From an uncultured Gammaproteobacteria bacterium (GTDB taxonomy: Bacteria > Pseudomonadota > Gammaproteobacteria > Pseudomonadales > Azotimanducaceae), in contig CAJXBG010000035.1 of the NCBI GenBank assembly GCA_913050215.1, positions 1-34,618 of the forward strand: a DNA stretch of 34,618 nt, in the 5' to 3' direction. A program made the position numbers and the translations under genes. Under the pieces are notes generated by a model. The model did not search any database and was not told the DNA's origin. It saw nothing but the letters and a program-made list of their open reading frames with translations. Shown here piece after piece: positions 18,993 through 29,872 of the stretch; the first letter of the stretch is position 1, and each line of letters begins with the position of its first letter.

Positions 18993-20153
18993 TTAACTGT
19001 GATTTCTCAATTGAATAGTCTGCGTGAAAGCCCTACGTAACAACCCGTCGGTCGCCTCGTTATCATTACAATGCTGAACGGTGCACCCGTGGGTTGGCAC
19101 AGAACTGCCCCCCACATCATCAATACTGTTAACCACAACCGTCACCCTGACGGTGATGACCGCTAACCAATCAGAGACGAAGTGGGCAGCAACATATTGA
19201 TTTGGCACGCCGTCTTCATCCGTATCCTCACCGTAAAGAAGCTGAAGGTCCTCTACCCCTTCAATCAATTCAACCGGCGCTTCCAGACTGGTCTTTTTCC
19301 ACAGGGACAAAGGGTGTTGTCCACGACTATTGAGCCCTACACCCGGTTGAATGTAGTAAGTGTTCGAATCAATCGCTGAAATAGCCGCATCGACCTGAAA
19401 GACATTACCTCTATTCAGTTGGGAAGAGATATTCGCCGTTGCATCGGTATCGACAGTTTGGTGACCGATTGCCAAATCCTGCACAACGGTGGAGGCAGTA
19501 CCGGCCAAGTTTGGCGTCATACTTGTCACCCTGAAAATTGTCGCTTGGGCACAATCGTGGATCATGACGAGTTGATCTTTACGAAATTCGTTCCAACCAA
19601 TACCAATATTGATCACCGGATCAATAAGCGGCGTATTCAACGGCGCAGCAATTCTGCGCTCCACAGAGGATAAATTTCGGAGCGTAACAATGTCTGTGCC
19701 AGAAACTATTTTATCGAGATTAATACCGTTACCAACACCGTAGTCATCTGCAGCAAGAGAAAATACGTTGGTGTCTGTTCCACTCGCATTTGTATAGGGC
19801 AGCACGTTCGTAATTGCTGGCGTCCATTCACCCTCACCGGTTGCCTCAAAACCCGCGATGCCGCTTGTAAGATCGTACTCGTAAGGCACACTGGCCATGC
19901 TGAGAAGCGTGGTGTGCAAATCATCATTTGACGAAAAACAACCACGATATCCTGCCTTGCGCACATCCCTGCCAATAAAATCCAGCGCAAATCTTGCTGA
20001 CTCCTGCATTCTTGACTGACCCTGCAAGAGACGATGAGTTTCCGCGTTTGCAACAAATAGCTGCACAACCCCCATCGTGACAACGGAGCCCAGCGCAAGG
20101 GAAATCATCAGTTCTACAAGCGAAAAACCTGCTACGTGTTTCATCTTAATCAT
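18993..20153 (-). CDS. pilW: Minor pilin PilW
   Basis: This is a large minor pilin. A short basic leader ends in VAG, followed by FSLVELMISLALGS with Glu at mature +5. The pilin stalk helix is followed by RMQESARFALDFIGRDVRKAGYRGC, a stretch shared by PilW proteins. The C-terminal region (LQLLYGEDTDEDGVPNQYV, then VTVVVNSIDDVGG) is also typical. The start is placed at 20153, which overlaps the pilV stop by 8 nt. The ATG at 20144 is as likely, and a longer frame to 20216 would overlap pilV by 71 nt and is unlikely. It acts with PilV, PilX and FimU to link PilY1 to the pilus. Confidence 0.9.
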   Translation of the reverse strand: MIKMKHVAGFSLVELMISLALGSVVTMGVVQLFVANAETHRLLQGQSRMQESARFALDFIGRDVRKAGYRGCFSSNDDLHTTLLSMASVPYEYDLTSGIAGFEATGEGEWTPAITNVLPYTNASGTDTNVFSLAADDYGVGNGINLDKIVSGTDIVTLRNLSSVERRIAAPLNTPLIDPVINIGIGWNEFRKDQLVMIHDCAQATIFRVTSMTPNLAGTASTVVQDLAIGHQTVDTDATANISSQLNRGNVFQVDAAISAIDSNTYYIQPGVGLNSRGQHPLSLWKKTSLEAPVELIEGVEDLQLLYGEDTDEDGVPNQYVAAHFVSDWLAVITVRVTVVVNSIDDVGGSSVPTHGCTVQHCNDNEATDGLLRRAFTQTIQLRNHS

Positions 20154-20688
20154 TGTCCGTTCGCGTACGCAGCGTGATGGCGGATTTTTTTCCCGCTCGG
20201 TCACTAGCCCATTCAACTATCACCTCGTGTACGCCGTTAGACTTACTTATTGATGCAGCACCGCCGGGCAGTGAACCTGCGATGCCAAAAGATGTGCAAA
20301 TTTCATAGGGAACATCCGAGTCGTCATTTGAATTGACACTGCATTTCCATTGAGCAATATCATATTCAGCCATTGCTGAACGGTCACAGGCGTTGGTCAC
20401 GCAGTTCGTCGCATCCGGTGGCGCATCATCAAGCGCAACCGGTGCATAATCGGTCAGCGGATTCGCGCGCATCCGATCAAGAATATCATTGCCTATTTGC
20501 AAAGCTTCGGCACGGAGCAATGCACTGCGGTTTTGTTGCAAACTGACAACCTGAAGACCGGCAACACCCAAAATTCCTACGCCAACGATCAAAACAGCGA
20601 CGAGCACCTCAACAAGAGAAAAGCCAAGCTGCCGGCTGTGTTTTACATTGACGATAAGTTTCTTGGAGGCCGTTGGGTTCATGGGCAT
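20146..20688 (-). CDS. pilV: Minor pilin PilV
   Basis: This is a prepilin with leader ending in QLG, followed by FSLVEVLVAVLIVGVGILG with Glu at +5. LQNRSALLRAEALQIGNDILDRMRANP is replaced here by the close form QQNRSALLRAEAL and DILDRMRANP, typical of PilV. Length is 180 aa. The first ATG (20688) and the third codon ATG (20682) both work. The second would give an ATGA overlap with the fimU stop. It is part of the operon between fimU and pilW. The two central Cys (TNCVTNAC) probably form a disulfide in the globular domain. Confidence 0.9.
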   Translation of the reverse strand: MPMNPTASKKLIVNVKHSRQLGFSLVEVLVAVLIVGVGILGVAGLQVVSLQQNRSALLRAEALQIGNDILDRMRANPLTDYAPVALDDAPPDATNCVTNACDRSAMAEYDIAQWKCSVNSNDDSDVPYEICTSFGIAGSLPGGAASISKSNGVHEVIVEWASDRAGKKSAITLRTRTDND

Positions 20689-21221
20689 GACGGTCTTCTG
20701 GATGAATCAGCGTCATCGGGACGGTGTGACTTAGAACGCCCCACTAGGTTGATATGTACCCTTCGGCCATCCTGTCCCAAGTGGCAGAGATCGACGCTGA
20801 TCGGTGTTGAGCTATCCAGAGCGCCCAGAGAAGAAAATTGAATTTCGGTCTTTGACCCAACGATATCTAGGGTAGATTCTCCAGTCAGCGCACTAAAACT
20901 GCGAATCACATGACCGGTGCAATTCCCGTTGTTTACATCAACAACTTGCCAGCCATCACCAAATTGATCAACTGAATTGGTTCCCACCGCACGGATACAA
21001 ACATTGCTTCCTCTTCGACTCGCCTCACTTCTCGCCAGGTTGACCGCAACGAGAAATTCATTGACCTGAGTTGCTATCCGATTTCTCGCTGTCATCCCCT
21101 GAAAGCTTGGCACAGCGAGGGTCAAACCTACACCAACAATCACTAATCCGATCATCAGTTCAATGAGCGCAAATCCGCTTCTCCCTTGGGTACGACAATC
21201 TGGCCGGTGGGGCTTTTTCAC
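20679..21221 (-). CDS. fimU: Minor pilin FimU-like (GspH/FimT family)
   Basis: This is a GspH-fold minor pilin. The leader ends in RSG, followed by FALIELMIGLVIVGVGLTLAVPSFQGM with Glu at +5. The region VNLARSEASRRGSNVCIRA is the standard GspH/FimT signature. The C-terminus contains GRRVHINLVGRSKS and not GRxR, so a DNA-uptake role like that of FimT is less likely and a tip-complex FimU role fits better. Both candidate starts are GTG, at 21236 and 21221. The inner one has AAGGAT at proper spacing and is chosen. The gene is first in the tight fimU-pilV-pilW-pilX-pilY1-pilY2 run and ends overlapping pilV. Confidence 0.86.
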   Translation of the reverse strand: MKKPHRPDCRTQGRSGFALIELMIGLVIVGVGLTLAVPSFQGMTARNRIATQVNEFLVAVNLARSEASRRGSNVCIRAVGTNSVDQFGDGWQVVDVNNGNCTGHVIRSFSALTGESTLDIVGSKTEIQFSSLGALDSSTPISVDLCHLGQDGRRVHINLVGRSKSHRPDDADSSRRPSCP

Positions 21222-21436
21222 TTGCGTATCCTTCACTGTTAACCTGTCATTGTAAGTTAAGGTTCATCCTAAGAGGGGGCGGCGAGATAAACTGGAGCGA
21301 ATATAGGACAAGCGGTCGATAAATCGCTGGTTTGGCACCGACATCACCCGTCTATCAACACTTGCTAAAACACACTGAAAATGGCTTTTCGGAGCGAATT
21401 AGATAGTGATCAACCTATCGGCATTGAATTTTTGCT

Positions 21437-21817
21437 TCACAACTCGGTCAGCGCTCCGACCGCATTTATCTGAATGGCTGATCCGCAGGATTCTCCCGCT
21501 GCGGGCGCAGCTTGAATGGTGAAGTCCTGTGCTGATACTGATGCTAGCGTGATATCGAATTTTTTCGCCCCTTCTGCCGGCGACCTGTTCTTGCAGGTGC
21601 TTGCCGTCGTCGCGTCGATAACCGCGCCGAGATAGCTAAAGGAATTACTGTAGTACCTGTCCATTTGCATCGCGCAAACGCGTAAATCCGCTACAGCCTG
21701 TGCTTTATAGGTATCACAGGTGTAACTCTGATAACTGGGATAAGCTATGGAACCCAAAATACCAATGATAGCAACAACCACCATCAACTCGACTAATGTG
21801 TAACCTTTGGCAAACAA
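21437..21817 (-). CDS. pilE: Minor type IV pilin PilE
   Basis: A very short leader ends in AKG, followed by YTLVELMVVVAIIGILGSIAYPSYQSY, the type IVa pilin helix with Glu at +5 and Tyr as the first mature residue. Cys residues (TCDTYK, RVCAMQ, STCKN, ESCGS) are placed as in PilE. Length 126 aa is normal. The start is TTG, but GGAG lies 9 nt upstream and the leader length fits, so I accept it. It lies 200 bp upstream of fimU and 118 bp downstream of ispH. It thus leads the minor-pilin operon here, while it is last in P. aeruginosa. It is not the major pilin by context. Confidence 0.87.
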   Translation of the reverse strand: MFAKGYTLVELMVVVAIIGILGSIAYPSYQSYTCDTYKAQAVADLRVCAMQMDRYYSNSFSYLGAVIDATTASTCKNRSPAEGAKKFDITLASVSAQDFTIQAAPAAGESCGSAIQINAVGALTEL

Positions 21818-21839
21818 AACTTTATTCTCCGTACGCTAA

Positions 21840-21869
21840 ACCATAAAACGGCTTCGACTTAGTCTACAA
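21840..21869 (-). promoter_or_regulatory. Weak candidate promoter upstream of pilE
   Basis: On the minus strand TTGTAG (21864-21869) and TATGGT (21840-21845) are 18 bp apart in the ispH-pilE gap. Both hexamers are partial matches. No sigma54 -24/-12 site is visible in this gap, so PilR control is not supported by sequence. Confidence 0.22.
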
Positions 21870-21935
21870 GAAAAACCGACAACAGGTTAGCGAACTGGCC
21901 TTTAGTCATCGCAAGTCAACCCCGTCGGAGCAAAA

Positions 21936-22868
21936 CTAGCGCAATGCCTTAGGCAGAGAAAACTCGATGAGCTCTTCTCTCGTTACCAACTGTTCTACTT
22001 CGACGGATACCCGCTCTTTTATAAACTGAACAACTTCCTGAACAAGATGTTCCGGCGCACTGGCGCCAGATGTTACGCCTATGCTCTTGGCCCCAACCAG
22101 CCATTTAGGCTCTATATCGTCTGCGGTATCAATAAGATAGGCGGCCACACCCAAACGCTCTGCCAACTCTCTCAATCGGTTTGAATTGGAACTATTGGCT
22201 GAACCCACGACCAAAATTCGATCACATTCACCAGCCAGTTGCTTAACAGCATCCTGCCTGTTCTGGGTGGCATAGCAGATGTCATCCTTTCTTGGTCCTT
22301 GAATTTTGGGAAATTTATGCCGCAATTGATCAATCACCCTGGCTGTGTCATCAACGGACAAAGTCGTTTGGGTCACATAAGCGACGTTCTCCGGGTCTTT
22401 CAACTCAAGAACGTCCACATCACTCTCATCTTCCACGAGGTATATCAGGTTCGGGTCTTCGTATTGACCCATGGTCCCTTCCACTTCAGGATGTCCCGCA
22501 TGGCCAATAAGAATGGCTTCCTGATTCCTTTTAGAGAACACGGAGATTTCATTGTGTACCTTGGTAACCAGTGGACAGGTTGCATCAAACACCAACACTT
22601 TCCTCGCTTCGGCTTCCTTCCTGACCTGCTGCGACACTCCATGGGCACTGAAAATCACTGTCGCGCCTTCAGGCACTTCAGCAATCTCATCGACAAAAAT
22701 AGCGCCTTTACTTATTAGTTCTTCAACAACCGTGCGATTGTGCACCACCTCGTGCCGGACATATATCGGTGCGCCAAAACGTTCAATGGCTCGATTGACA
22801 ATTTCAATGGCTCTATCAACGCCAGCGCAGAACCCCCTGGGTTGCGCGAGTTTAACTTTAACAACCAT
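21936..22868 (-). CDS. ispH: 4-hydroxy-3-methylbut-2-enyl diphosphate reductase
   Basis: This iron-sulfur enzyme carries out the last step of the MEP isoprenoid pathway, giving IPP and DMAPP. The three cluster cysteines are Cys14 ([11 protein letters not shown]), Cys98 (FDATCPLV) and Cys198 ([11 protein letters not shown]). The substrate motifs [17 protein letters not shown] and [11 protein letters not shown] are present. Length of 310 aa is normal. The start is the ATG at 22868, sharing a TGATG overlap with the fkpB stop rather than the TTG one codon upstream. It is the last gene of lspA-fkpB-ispH, an order conserved from E. coli to Pseudomonas. It was formerly called lytB. Confidence 0.97.
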   Translation of the reverse strand: MVVKVKLAQPRGFCAGVDRAIEIVNRAIERFGAPIYVRHEVVHNRTVVEELISKGAIFVDEIAEVPEGATVIFSAHGVSQQVRKEAEARKVLVFDATCPLVTKVHNEISVFSKRNQEAILIGHAGHPEVEGTMGQYEDPNLIYLVEDESDVDVLELKDPENVAYVTQTTLSVDDTARVIDQLRHKFPKIQGPRKDDICYATQNRQDAVKQLAGECDRILVVGSANSSNSNRLRELAERLGVAAYLIDTADDIEPKWLVGAKSIGVTSGASAPEHLVQEVVQFIKERVSVEVEQLVTREELIEFSLPKALR

Positions 22869-23335
22869 CAACTTTTCACTCGAAGGATCTCGTTCGACAC
22901 CTGCTCTACTGAAATTATTTCAACATCAAAAACAATATCGTTTCCGGCAAGTGGATGATTGAAATCAACTTCGATACTTTCTCCCTGAATTTTGGTGATC
23001 ACGCCTGGCAACTCAGCATCCTGAGGGTCGGAAAAAGACATCATTAATCCAACAGCAAGTTCCATATTGGCCTGAAATTGACCTCTGCGCAGCCGCTGCA
23101 CATTCTCTTCGTTATGCAGACCGAAGGCGCTTTCTGCCGGAATCAACAGCTTGCCCTTGTCTCCTGACTTCATGCCAAACATTGCATTTTCGAAGCCTGG
23201 CAGCAGCTTGCCATCACCTACCGAAAACTCGGCAGGTTTTTGCTCTGTCGAATCAATCTGTTCACCGGACTCCAGTTCTATTGAAAAAAGCAGGGTCACC
23301 CGTGTACCCGGCCCCACAGGTGTATTGTTAGTCAT
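22868..23335 (-). CDS. fkpB: FKBP-type peptidyl-prolyl isomerase (SlyD-like FkpB)
   Basis: This is a small cytoplasmic prolyl isomerase with an inserted chaperone flap, like SlyD/SlpA. The FKBP strand [18 protein letters not shown] opens the domain, then [25 protein letters not shown]. The flap region is around [18 protein letters not shown], and [18 protein letters not shown] returns to the FKBP fold. Length is 155 aa. Its ATG overlaps the lspA stop by 8 nt (ATGACTAA) and its stop overlaps ispH, so all three are coupled. The name fkpB follows from this operon position. Confidence 0.93.
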   Translation of the reverse strand: MTNNTPVGPGTRVTLLFSIELESGEQIDSTEQKPAEFSVGDGKLLPGFENAMFGMKSGDKGKLLIPAESAFGLHNEENVQRLRRGQFQANMELAVGLMMSFSDPQDAELPGVITKIQGESIEVDFNHPLAGNDIVFDVEIISVEQVSNEILRVKS

Positions 23336-23816
23336 TTACTTTCTCCAACTTAGGTTTAAGGAACATATCTAGGATCAGGCATCCGGCGCCCACTGATATG
23401 GCCGCGTCAGCAACATTAAATGCCGGAAAGTAATGTTCATCCCAATGGACCAGCAAAAAATCAACAACAAAACCGGCTGCGACACGATCTATCAAATTAC
23501 CCACAGCGCCTCCCAAAATGAGACACAGCGCAAACGCTAAAAGCTTCTCAGTTGATCTAATTCGAAACAACCAAACGCCAATGATCGCGCTAACAACGGT
23601 GGAGACAGTGACTAAAAACCATCGCTGCCAACCCCCTGCGTCGTCAAGAAAACTAAAAGCTGCACCGGAGTTATGGAGCAAAATCAGTTTGAAAACGGGC
23701 AATATCTCGATGGTTTCGCAGAGGCCTGGTCGACACAAGTCCAATAGCTCACTCATATATCGCTTGGACCATTGATCCAGAACGACGATGATCAGTGCGA
23801 CAAAATAAAAAATCAC
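23328..23816 (-). CDS. lspA: Lipoprotein signal peptidase (signal peptidase II)
   Basis: This is an inner-membrane aspartyl protease that removes signal peptides from diacylglyceryl-modified prolipoproteins; clients in this window would include BamD. Four hydrophobic segments are visible. The catalytic pair is Asp110 in GNLIDRV and Asp137 in FNVADAAIS; LLHNSGAAFSF is also typical. Length is 162 aa. The start is GTG at 23816, with AAGGA 8 nt upstream. The ribF stop is only 22 nt upstream, so ileS, which usually separates them, is missing here. Confidence 0.96.
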   Translation of the reverse strand: MIFYFVALIIVVLDQWSKRYMSELLDLCRPGLCETIEILPVFKLILLHNSGAAFSFLDDAGGWQRWFLVTVSTVVSAIIGVWLFRIRSTEKLLAFALCLILGGAVGNLIDRVAAGFVVDFLLVHWDEHYFPAFNVADAAISVGAGCLILDMFLKPKLEKVND

Positions 23817-23838
23817 TCAATTAATCCTTCTCTTCCTG

Positions 23839-24798
23839 CTACAAGCCGCTGCGCTTGTTGCGTTCAGCAAAAAACAACTTTGCCTGGGTTACATCTGCGG
23901 CTATAGCCTGTTTCAGTTCTTCCAAGCCATCAAATTTTTTCTCATTGCGCAACTTGGAACAAAAAACCACTTTTACACAACTACCGTAGAGATCACCGTC
24001 AAAATCAAACAAAAAGACTTCGAGAATTGGTTTTAGACTTTCTTCTTCAAGCGTTGGCCTAACACCAACATTCGCAACGCCCTGATAAACCTTTTCACCT
24101 GCACCCGCATCTATCGAGACATCTACCGCAAACACGCCATCGATAGGCGCTCTGTATCGATGTAGCTGGACATTGGCTGTTGGTGCATCAAGTGTTCGTC
24201 CCAACTGACGGCCGTAAACCACCTTACCTTTAATTGAGTAGGGATAACCGAGCAATTCCTTTGCCTGCTTCAAATCTCCCTGTGCAAGACACTGCCTTAT
24301 GCGACTGCTACTCACCCGGGTTTCGCCAAAAGTTAACGTACGTAAATTGGTCACCTCAAAACCAAATTCCTCGCCGGCTTCAACAAGCAGCGAAAAGTTG
24401 CCCGACCTGTCTGCTCCAAATTTTGCATCGTCGCCCACAAACAAGGCTTTCGTATTCAGCTTTTCCACAAGCAGCCGAATGAATTCGGTGGCAGTCATAG
24501 ACCGGGTTGCTTCGTTAAACCGCAAACAGAGTACCCTGTCGACCCCTTGAGCAGAGAGTAATTCAATTTTTTCCCTGAATCGAGTCAGGCGGGCTGGCGC
24601 GTTGAACTCATCGAAATATTCCATGGGTTGCGGTTCGAAACACACAAGCACTGATGGCAGGCCAAGCTCCTTCGACTTCGCCCTGACGTTGGCGAGTACC
24701 GCCTGATGGCCCTTGTGAACTCCATCAAAGTTTCCCAGCGTCACAACGCAACCCTTTGGCTGCGGACTTAGGTTTACCATTCCCCTAGTAATTTCCAC
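23839..24798 (-). CDS. ribF: Bifunctional riboflavin kinase / FAD synthetase
   Basis: It makes FMN from riboflavin and FAD from FMN. The N-terminal nucleotidyltransferase domain has GNFDGVHKGHQ and the SSSRIR motif. The C-terminal riboflavin kinase domain has GRQLGRTLDAPTANV, with GVANVGVRPT and EVFLFDFDGDLYG. The frame is open to a TTG at 24834, but the GTG at 24798 gives an N-terminus (MEITRGMVNLS) like that of E. coli RibF and a usual length of 319 aa, so it is chosen. murJ ends 53 nt upstream on the same strand. The murJ-ribF order is common in Pseudomonas-like genomes. Confidence 0.95.
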   Translation of the reverse strand: MEITRGMVNLSPQPKGCVVTLGNFDGVHKGHQAVLANVRAKSKELGLPSVLVCFEPQPMEYFDEFNAPARLTRFREKIELLSAQGVDRVLCLRFNEATRSMTATEFIRLLVEKLNTKALFVGDDAKFGADRSGNFSLLVEAGEEFGFEVTNLRTLTFGETRVSSSRIRQCLAQGDLKQAKELLGYPYSIKGKVVYGRQLGRTLDAPTANVQLHRYRAPIDGVFAVDVSIDAGAGEKVYQGVANVGVRPTLEEESLKPILEVFLFDFDGDLYGSCVKVVFCSKLRNEKKFDGLEELKQAIAADVTQAKLFFAERNKRSGL

Positions 24799-24851
24799 GC
24801 TTAACTCACTCTTCAAACAAAGATTCAGGCCCAATCACCCTGTGACATTTT

Positions 24852-26417
24852 TTATTTCAGCATTTGTCGAAATCTAAAACCCGTGAGTAAAAGCGAAATA
24901 CAATAGACACCAACACCGATCCCACTCACCAGCAGCATCAATCCTACTCGATGCCAAAATCCCAGTTCAAACCATACGCTCAATGATGGAACAAAAAAGA
25001 TCAGCATCATACACAAAATTGTATTTGCGAATACCACTTGCAAGAAAAATCTAACCCAACCATCGTCGACCAACAAAACGCCTGATTTTTTTAACCCGTA
25101 CCAGAGCAATCCAGCATTGATAAACGCTGACAAGGAAGTGGCCAACGCAAGACCAGCATGCTTCAAATACCAGACAAGGATTAAATTCAGCACCATATTT
25201 GAGGTTAAGGCAATGATGCCATATTTTACCGGCGTCTTGGTGTCTTGCCGGGAAAAGTAACCCGGTGCCATCACCTTCACGATCATATGCCCGAGCAGAC
25301 CGACACCATAAGCCTTAAGACTCAGGGCTGCCATTTCGACGTCTCTCTCCGTCATTTCACCCATGAAAAACAGCGTTGTGATCAGCTCTTCTGACAAGAT
25401 AATCAGCGCGATTGACGATGGAACCCCGATCGCTAGCACCATCCGCAAGGCCCAGTTCAGCGTGTTGGAAAACTCAACCGCGGAACCCGTTGCATGCTCA
25501 CGAGATAAACCAGGCAAGATAACAGTTGCGATAGTGATGCCGAACAATGCGAGCGGAAGCTCCAACAACCGATCCGAGTAGTAAAGCCAGGACAGGCTTC
25601 CGGTTTCCAAAAATGAGGCCAGCACGGTATCCAGCAACAGGTTGATCTGACCTACGGAGACACCAAACATCGCCGGAACCATCAGGGTCAATATCCGCTT
25701 GACCCCTTCGTCTTTAAACCCTAGCTGCGGGCGCGGAAACAACCCCTCTCTAGCAACGAATGGTAGTAAAAAACACAACTGCGCGATACCAGCCAACAGG
25801 ACAGCCCAAGCCAGCGACATTACAGGCACTTCAAGCAACGGTCGCAGAAAAATAGCACTGCCGATCAGACAGACATTGAGCAACACCGGGGTAAACGCTG
25901 GCGGTCCAAACTTGCCTGCGCTATTTAGCACAGCACCAACAAAAGCCGTCATGGAGATAAAGAAAAGGTATGGGAATGTAAGCCTTAACATCTCCGTGGC
26001 CAGTGCAATCTTCTCGAACTCACCGTTGTAGACAAAACCCGCGGCAAAAACACTCACAACAACCGAGGCACCGAGCACACCAAGAATCGTAATAAATAGC
26101 AGAGTGGTGCCGAGCGTCCCACTGACCTTATTCACCAGGTCTCTAACATCTGTTGAGCTCTTCAGCTCTCGATATTCAGTGAGCACTGGCACAAATGCTT
26201 GTGAAAATGCACCTTCGGCGAAAAGACGCCGAAAGAAATTCGGGATTTTGAAGGCTAAAAAGAAGACGTCGGCCCCAGCTCCGGCACCAAAAAAATTCGC
26301 AATCACCATATCCCGAACCAAGCCCAGTATCCTCGACAGCATTGTGAGTAACGAGACCAAACCACTTGATCTCAGCAACCCAACTCGACGGGGTTCTTCA
26401 GTATCCTGATTCGACAT
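24852..26417 (-). CDS. murJ: Lipid II flippase MurJ
   Basis: This is a polytopic inner-membrane protein of the MOP/MviN family that moves lipid II to the periplasmic side for cell wall synthesis. About 14 hydrophobic segments are spread over the protein. The N-terminal signature is SRILGLVRDMVIANFFGAGAGADVF with FKIPNFFRRLFAEGAFSQAF, both typical of MurJ. The ATG at 26417 has AGGA 5 nt upstream and gives 521 aa. A longer frame to 26513 would add a non-conserved polar N-terminus and is rejected. It is divergent from rpsT, as in Pseudomonas. Confidence 0.96.
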   Translation of the reverse strand: MSNQDTEEPRRVGLLRSSGLVSLLTMLSRILGLVRDMVIANFFGAGAGADVFFLAFKIPNFFRRLFAEGAFSQAFVPVLTEYRELKSSTDVRDLVNKVSGTLGTTLLFITILGVLGASVVVSVFAAGFVYNGEFEKIALATEMLRLTFPYLFFISMTAFVGAVLNSAGKFGPPAFTPVLLNVCLIGSAIFLRPLLEVPVMSLAWAVLLAGIAQLCFLLPFVAREGLFPRPQLGFKDEGVKRILTLMVPAMFGVSVGQINLLLDTVLASFLETGSLSWLYYSDRLLELPLALFGITIATVILPGLSREHATGSAVEFSNTLNWALRMVLAIGVPSSIALIILSEELITTLFFMGEMTERDVEMAALSLKAYGVGLLGHMIVKVMAPGYFSRQDTKTPVKYGIIALTSNMVLNLILVWYLKHAGLALATSLSAFINAGLLWYGLKKSGVLLVDDGWVRFFLQVVFANTILCMMLIFFVPSLSVWFELGFWHRVGLMLLVSGIGVGVYCISLLLTGFRFRQMLK

Positions 26418-26719
26418 CTTTTCCTGTTGAATTCCTTTGTTGTTACCTGAGCCAATCTCTATATGTCCGGCGAGGGGCGGCCCGCTCGGGTACCCATCAT
26501 ACGCGGAAATCACACGCTAGACGCCACCTTTTGATTGACTTTAAGGGTATTAATGGGCATAGTGCCGCGTCTAATTTTCGAGACCCTGCAGTCAAAACCT
26601 CCGGGCTTTTTCTGCTGCTGATCGAAGCCCTAGCTCAAAAGTTGCGCTAAAAAAGGGCCTACAGACAAATATTCATAAATATTCGCCCATAACGGGTAAA
26701 TGAAAAAGGAACACCGAAC
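26418..26719. other. murJ/rpsT divergent intergenic region
   Basis: This 302-bp stretch must hold the promoters of murJ (-) and rpsT (+). A TATGAT hexamer for murJ lies at 26496-26501 on the minus strand, without a good -35. Before rpsT there is an AT-rich stretch with AATATT repeated at 26669-26674 and 26679-26684, but I see no convincing -35/-10 pair. No gene is recognised in it; the short open frames here have no recognisable content. Confidence 0.4.
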
Positions 26720-26989
26720 GTGGCAAATACACCCCAAGCAAAGAAACGCGCCAGACAATCTGAAGTTCGTCGCAAGCACAACGCCAGCCAACGGTCTGCA
26801 ATGCGAACCGCAATTAAAAAGGCTATCGCCGCAGTTGAAGGCGGTGACCACTCCGCTGCTCAAGCGGCTTATCAAGCGGCGGTTCCTGTACTTGACCGGG
26901 CTGTTACTCACGGCATCATTCACAAAAACAAAGCAGCAAGACATAAATCTCGTCTAAACAACCACGTTAAGGCACTTGCAGCTTCTTAG
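26720..26989 (+). CDS. rpsT: 30S ribosomal protein S20
   Basis: This is the small basic primary-binding protein of the 30S subunit. The sequence [21 protein letters not shown] and [21 protein letters not shown] is the S20 pattern; length is 89 aa. The start is GTG at 26720, with AGGA about 9 nt upstream. A non-ATG start recalls the UUG start of E. coli rpsT, where weak initiation is part of S20 autoregulation. Whether that applies here is inference. It is monocistronic on the plus strand between murJ and proB. Confidence 0.97.
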   Translation: MANTPQAKKRARQSEVRRKHNASQRSAMRTAIKKAIAAVEGGDHSAAQAAYQAAVPVLDRAVTHGIIHKNKAARHKSRLNNHVKALAAS

Positions 26990-27003
26990 AGCATTGATAC
27001 TAG

Positions 27004-27024
27004 GATCTGGCAATCTGCCAGATC
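27004..27024. terminator. Strong hairpin between convergent rpsT and proB
   Basis: GATCTGGCA (27004-27012), loop ATC, TGCCAGATC (27016-27024) form a perfect 9-bp stem in the 101-bp gap between the rpsT and proB stops. There is no T-run on either side. It is placed where a bidirectional terminator or an mRNA 3'-end stabiliser would be expected. Confidence 0.45.
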
Positions 27025-27090
27025 TCGACGGGCACTAACGCCTACCCTCTCGCTCTTCCCCTCAGCAACACGCTGCCGCTGCATTCTCTG

Positions 27091-29516
<2,426 letters not shown>

Positions 29517-29537
29517 TTAATTGTATTTTCGGAAGGC

Positions 29538-29571
29538 AAAAAAAAGCCCCGTCTCTGACAGGGCTTTTTTT
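29538..29571 (-). terminator. Intrinsic terminator after rplU-rpmA
   Basis: On the minus strand GCCCTGTC, loop AGA and GACGGGGC (29546-29564) form an 8-bp stem with one G-U pair, followed by eight T. The opposite strand also has a T-run (29565-29571), so it could act in both directions. It separates the ribosomal protein pair from obgE, allowing lower expression of obgE-proB by read-through or by a separate promoter. Confidence 0.85.
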
Positions 29572-29593
29572 AAATCTTTCGACCTCCAAGCCC

Positions 29594-29869
29594 CTAGGCT
29601 TGCGAAGCGGCCTCAGCAGAAACCACATTGATATACTTTCTCTGCTTTGGTCCTTTCACGGTGAATTCTACAACACCCTCGGCTTTAGCGAACAGCGTGT
29701 GGTCCTTTCCGCAACCGACGTTCAAACCCGGGTGGAATCTAGTGCCACGCTGTCGAACGAGAATGTTACCAGGGCTTGCAGCCTGACCACCGTATATTTT
29801 AATGCCAAGCCGTTTCGATTCCGAATCGCGACCATTACGCGTACTACCGCCTGCTTTTTTATGCGCCAT
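29594..29869 (-). CDS. rpmA: 50S ribosomal protein L27
   Basis: This is a small protein of the large subunit whose N-terminal tail reaches the peptidyl transferase centre. [20 protein letters not shown] is the conserved N-terminus, and there is no cleavable extension of the Firmicute type. [10 protein letters not shown] and [11 protein letters not shown] are also conserved. Length is 91 aa. It starts 3 nt after rplU, with GGAGG at the end of rplU as its binding site. It shares the terminator just downstream. Confidence 0.98.
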   Translation of the reverse strand: MAHKKAGGSTRNGRDSESKRLGIKIYGGQAASPGNILVRQRGTRFHPGLNVGCGKDHTLFAKAEGVVEFTVKGPKQRKYINVVSAEAASQA

Positions 29870-29872
29870 TGT

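Noticed and set aside
21333-21350. TGGCAC as a sigma54 -24 element between pilE and fimU
   Set aside because: It is on the plus strand, opposite to the pilus genes, and has no TTGC at the -12 spacing.
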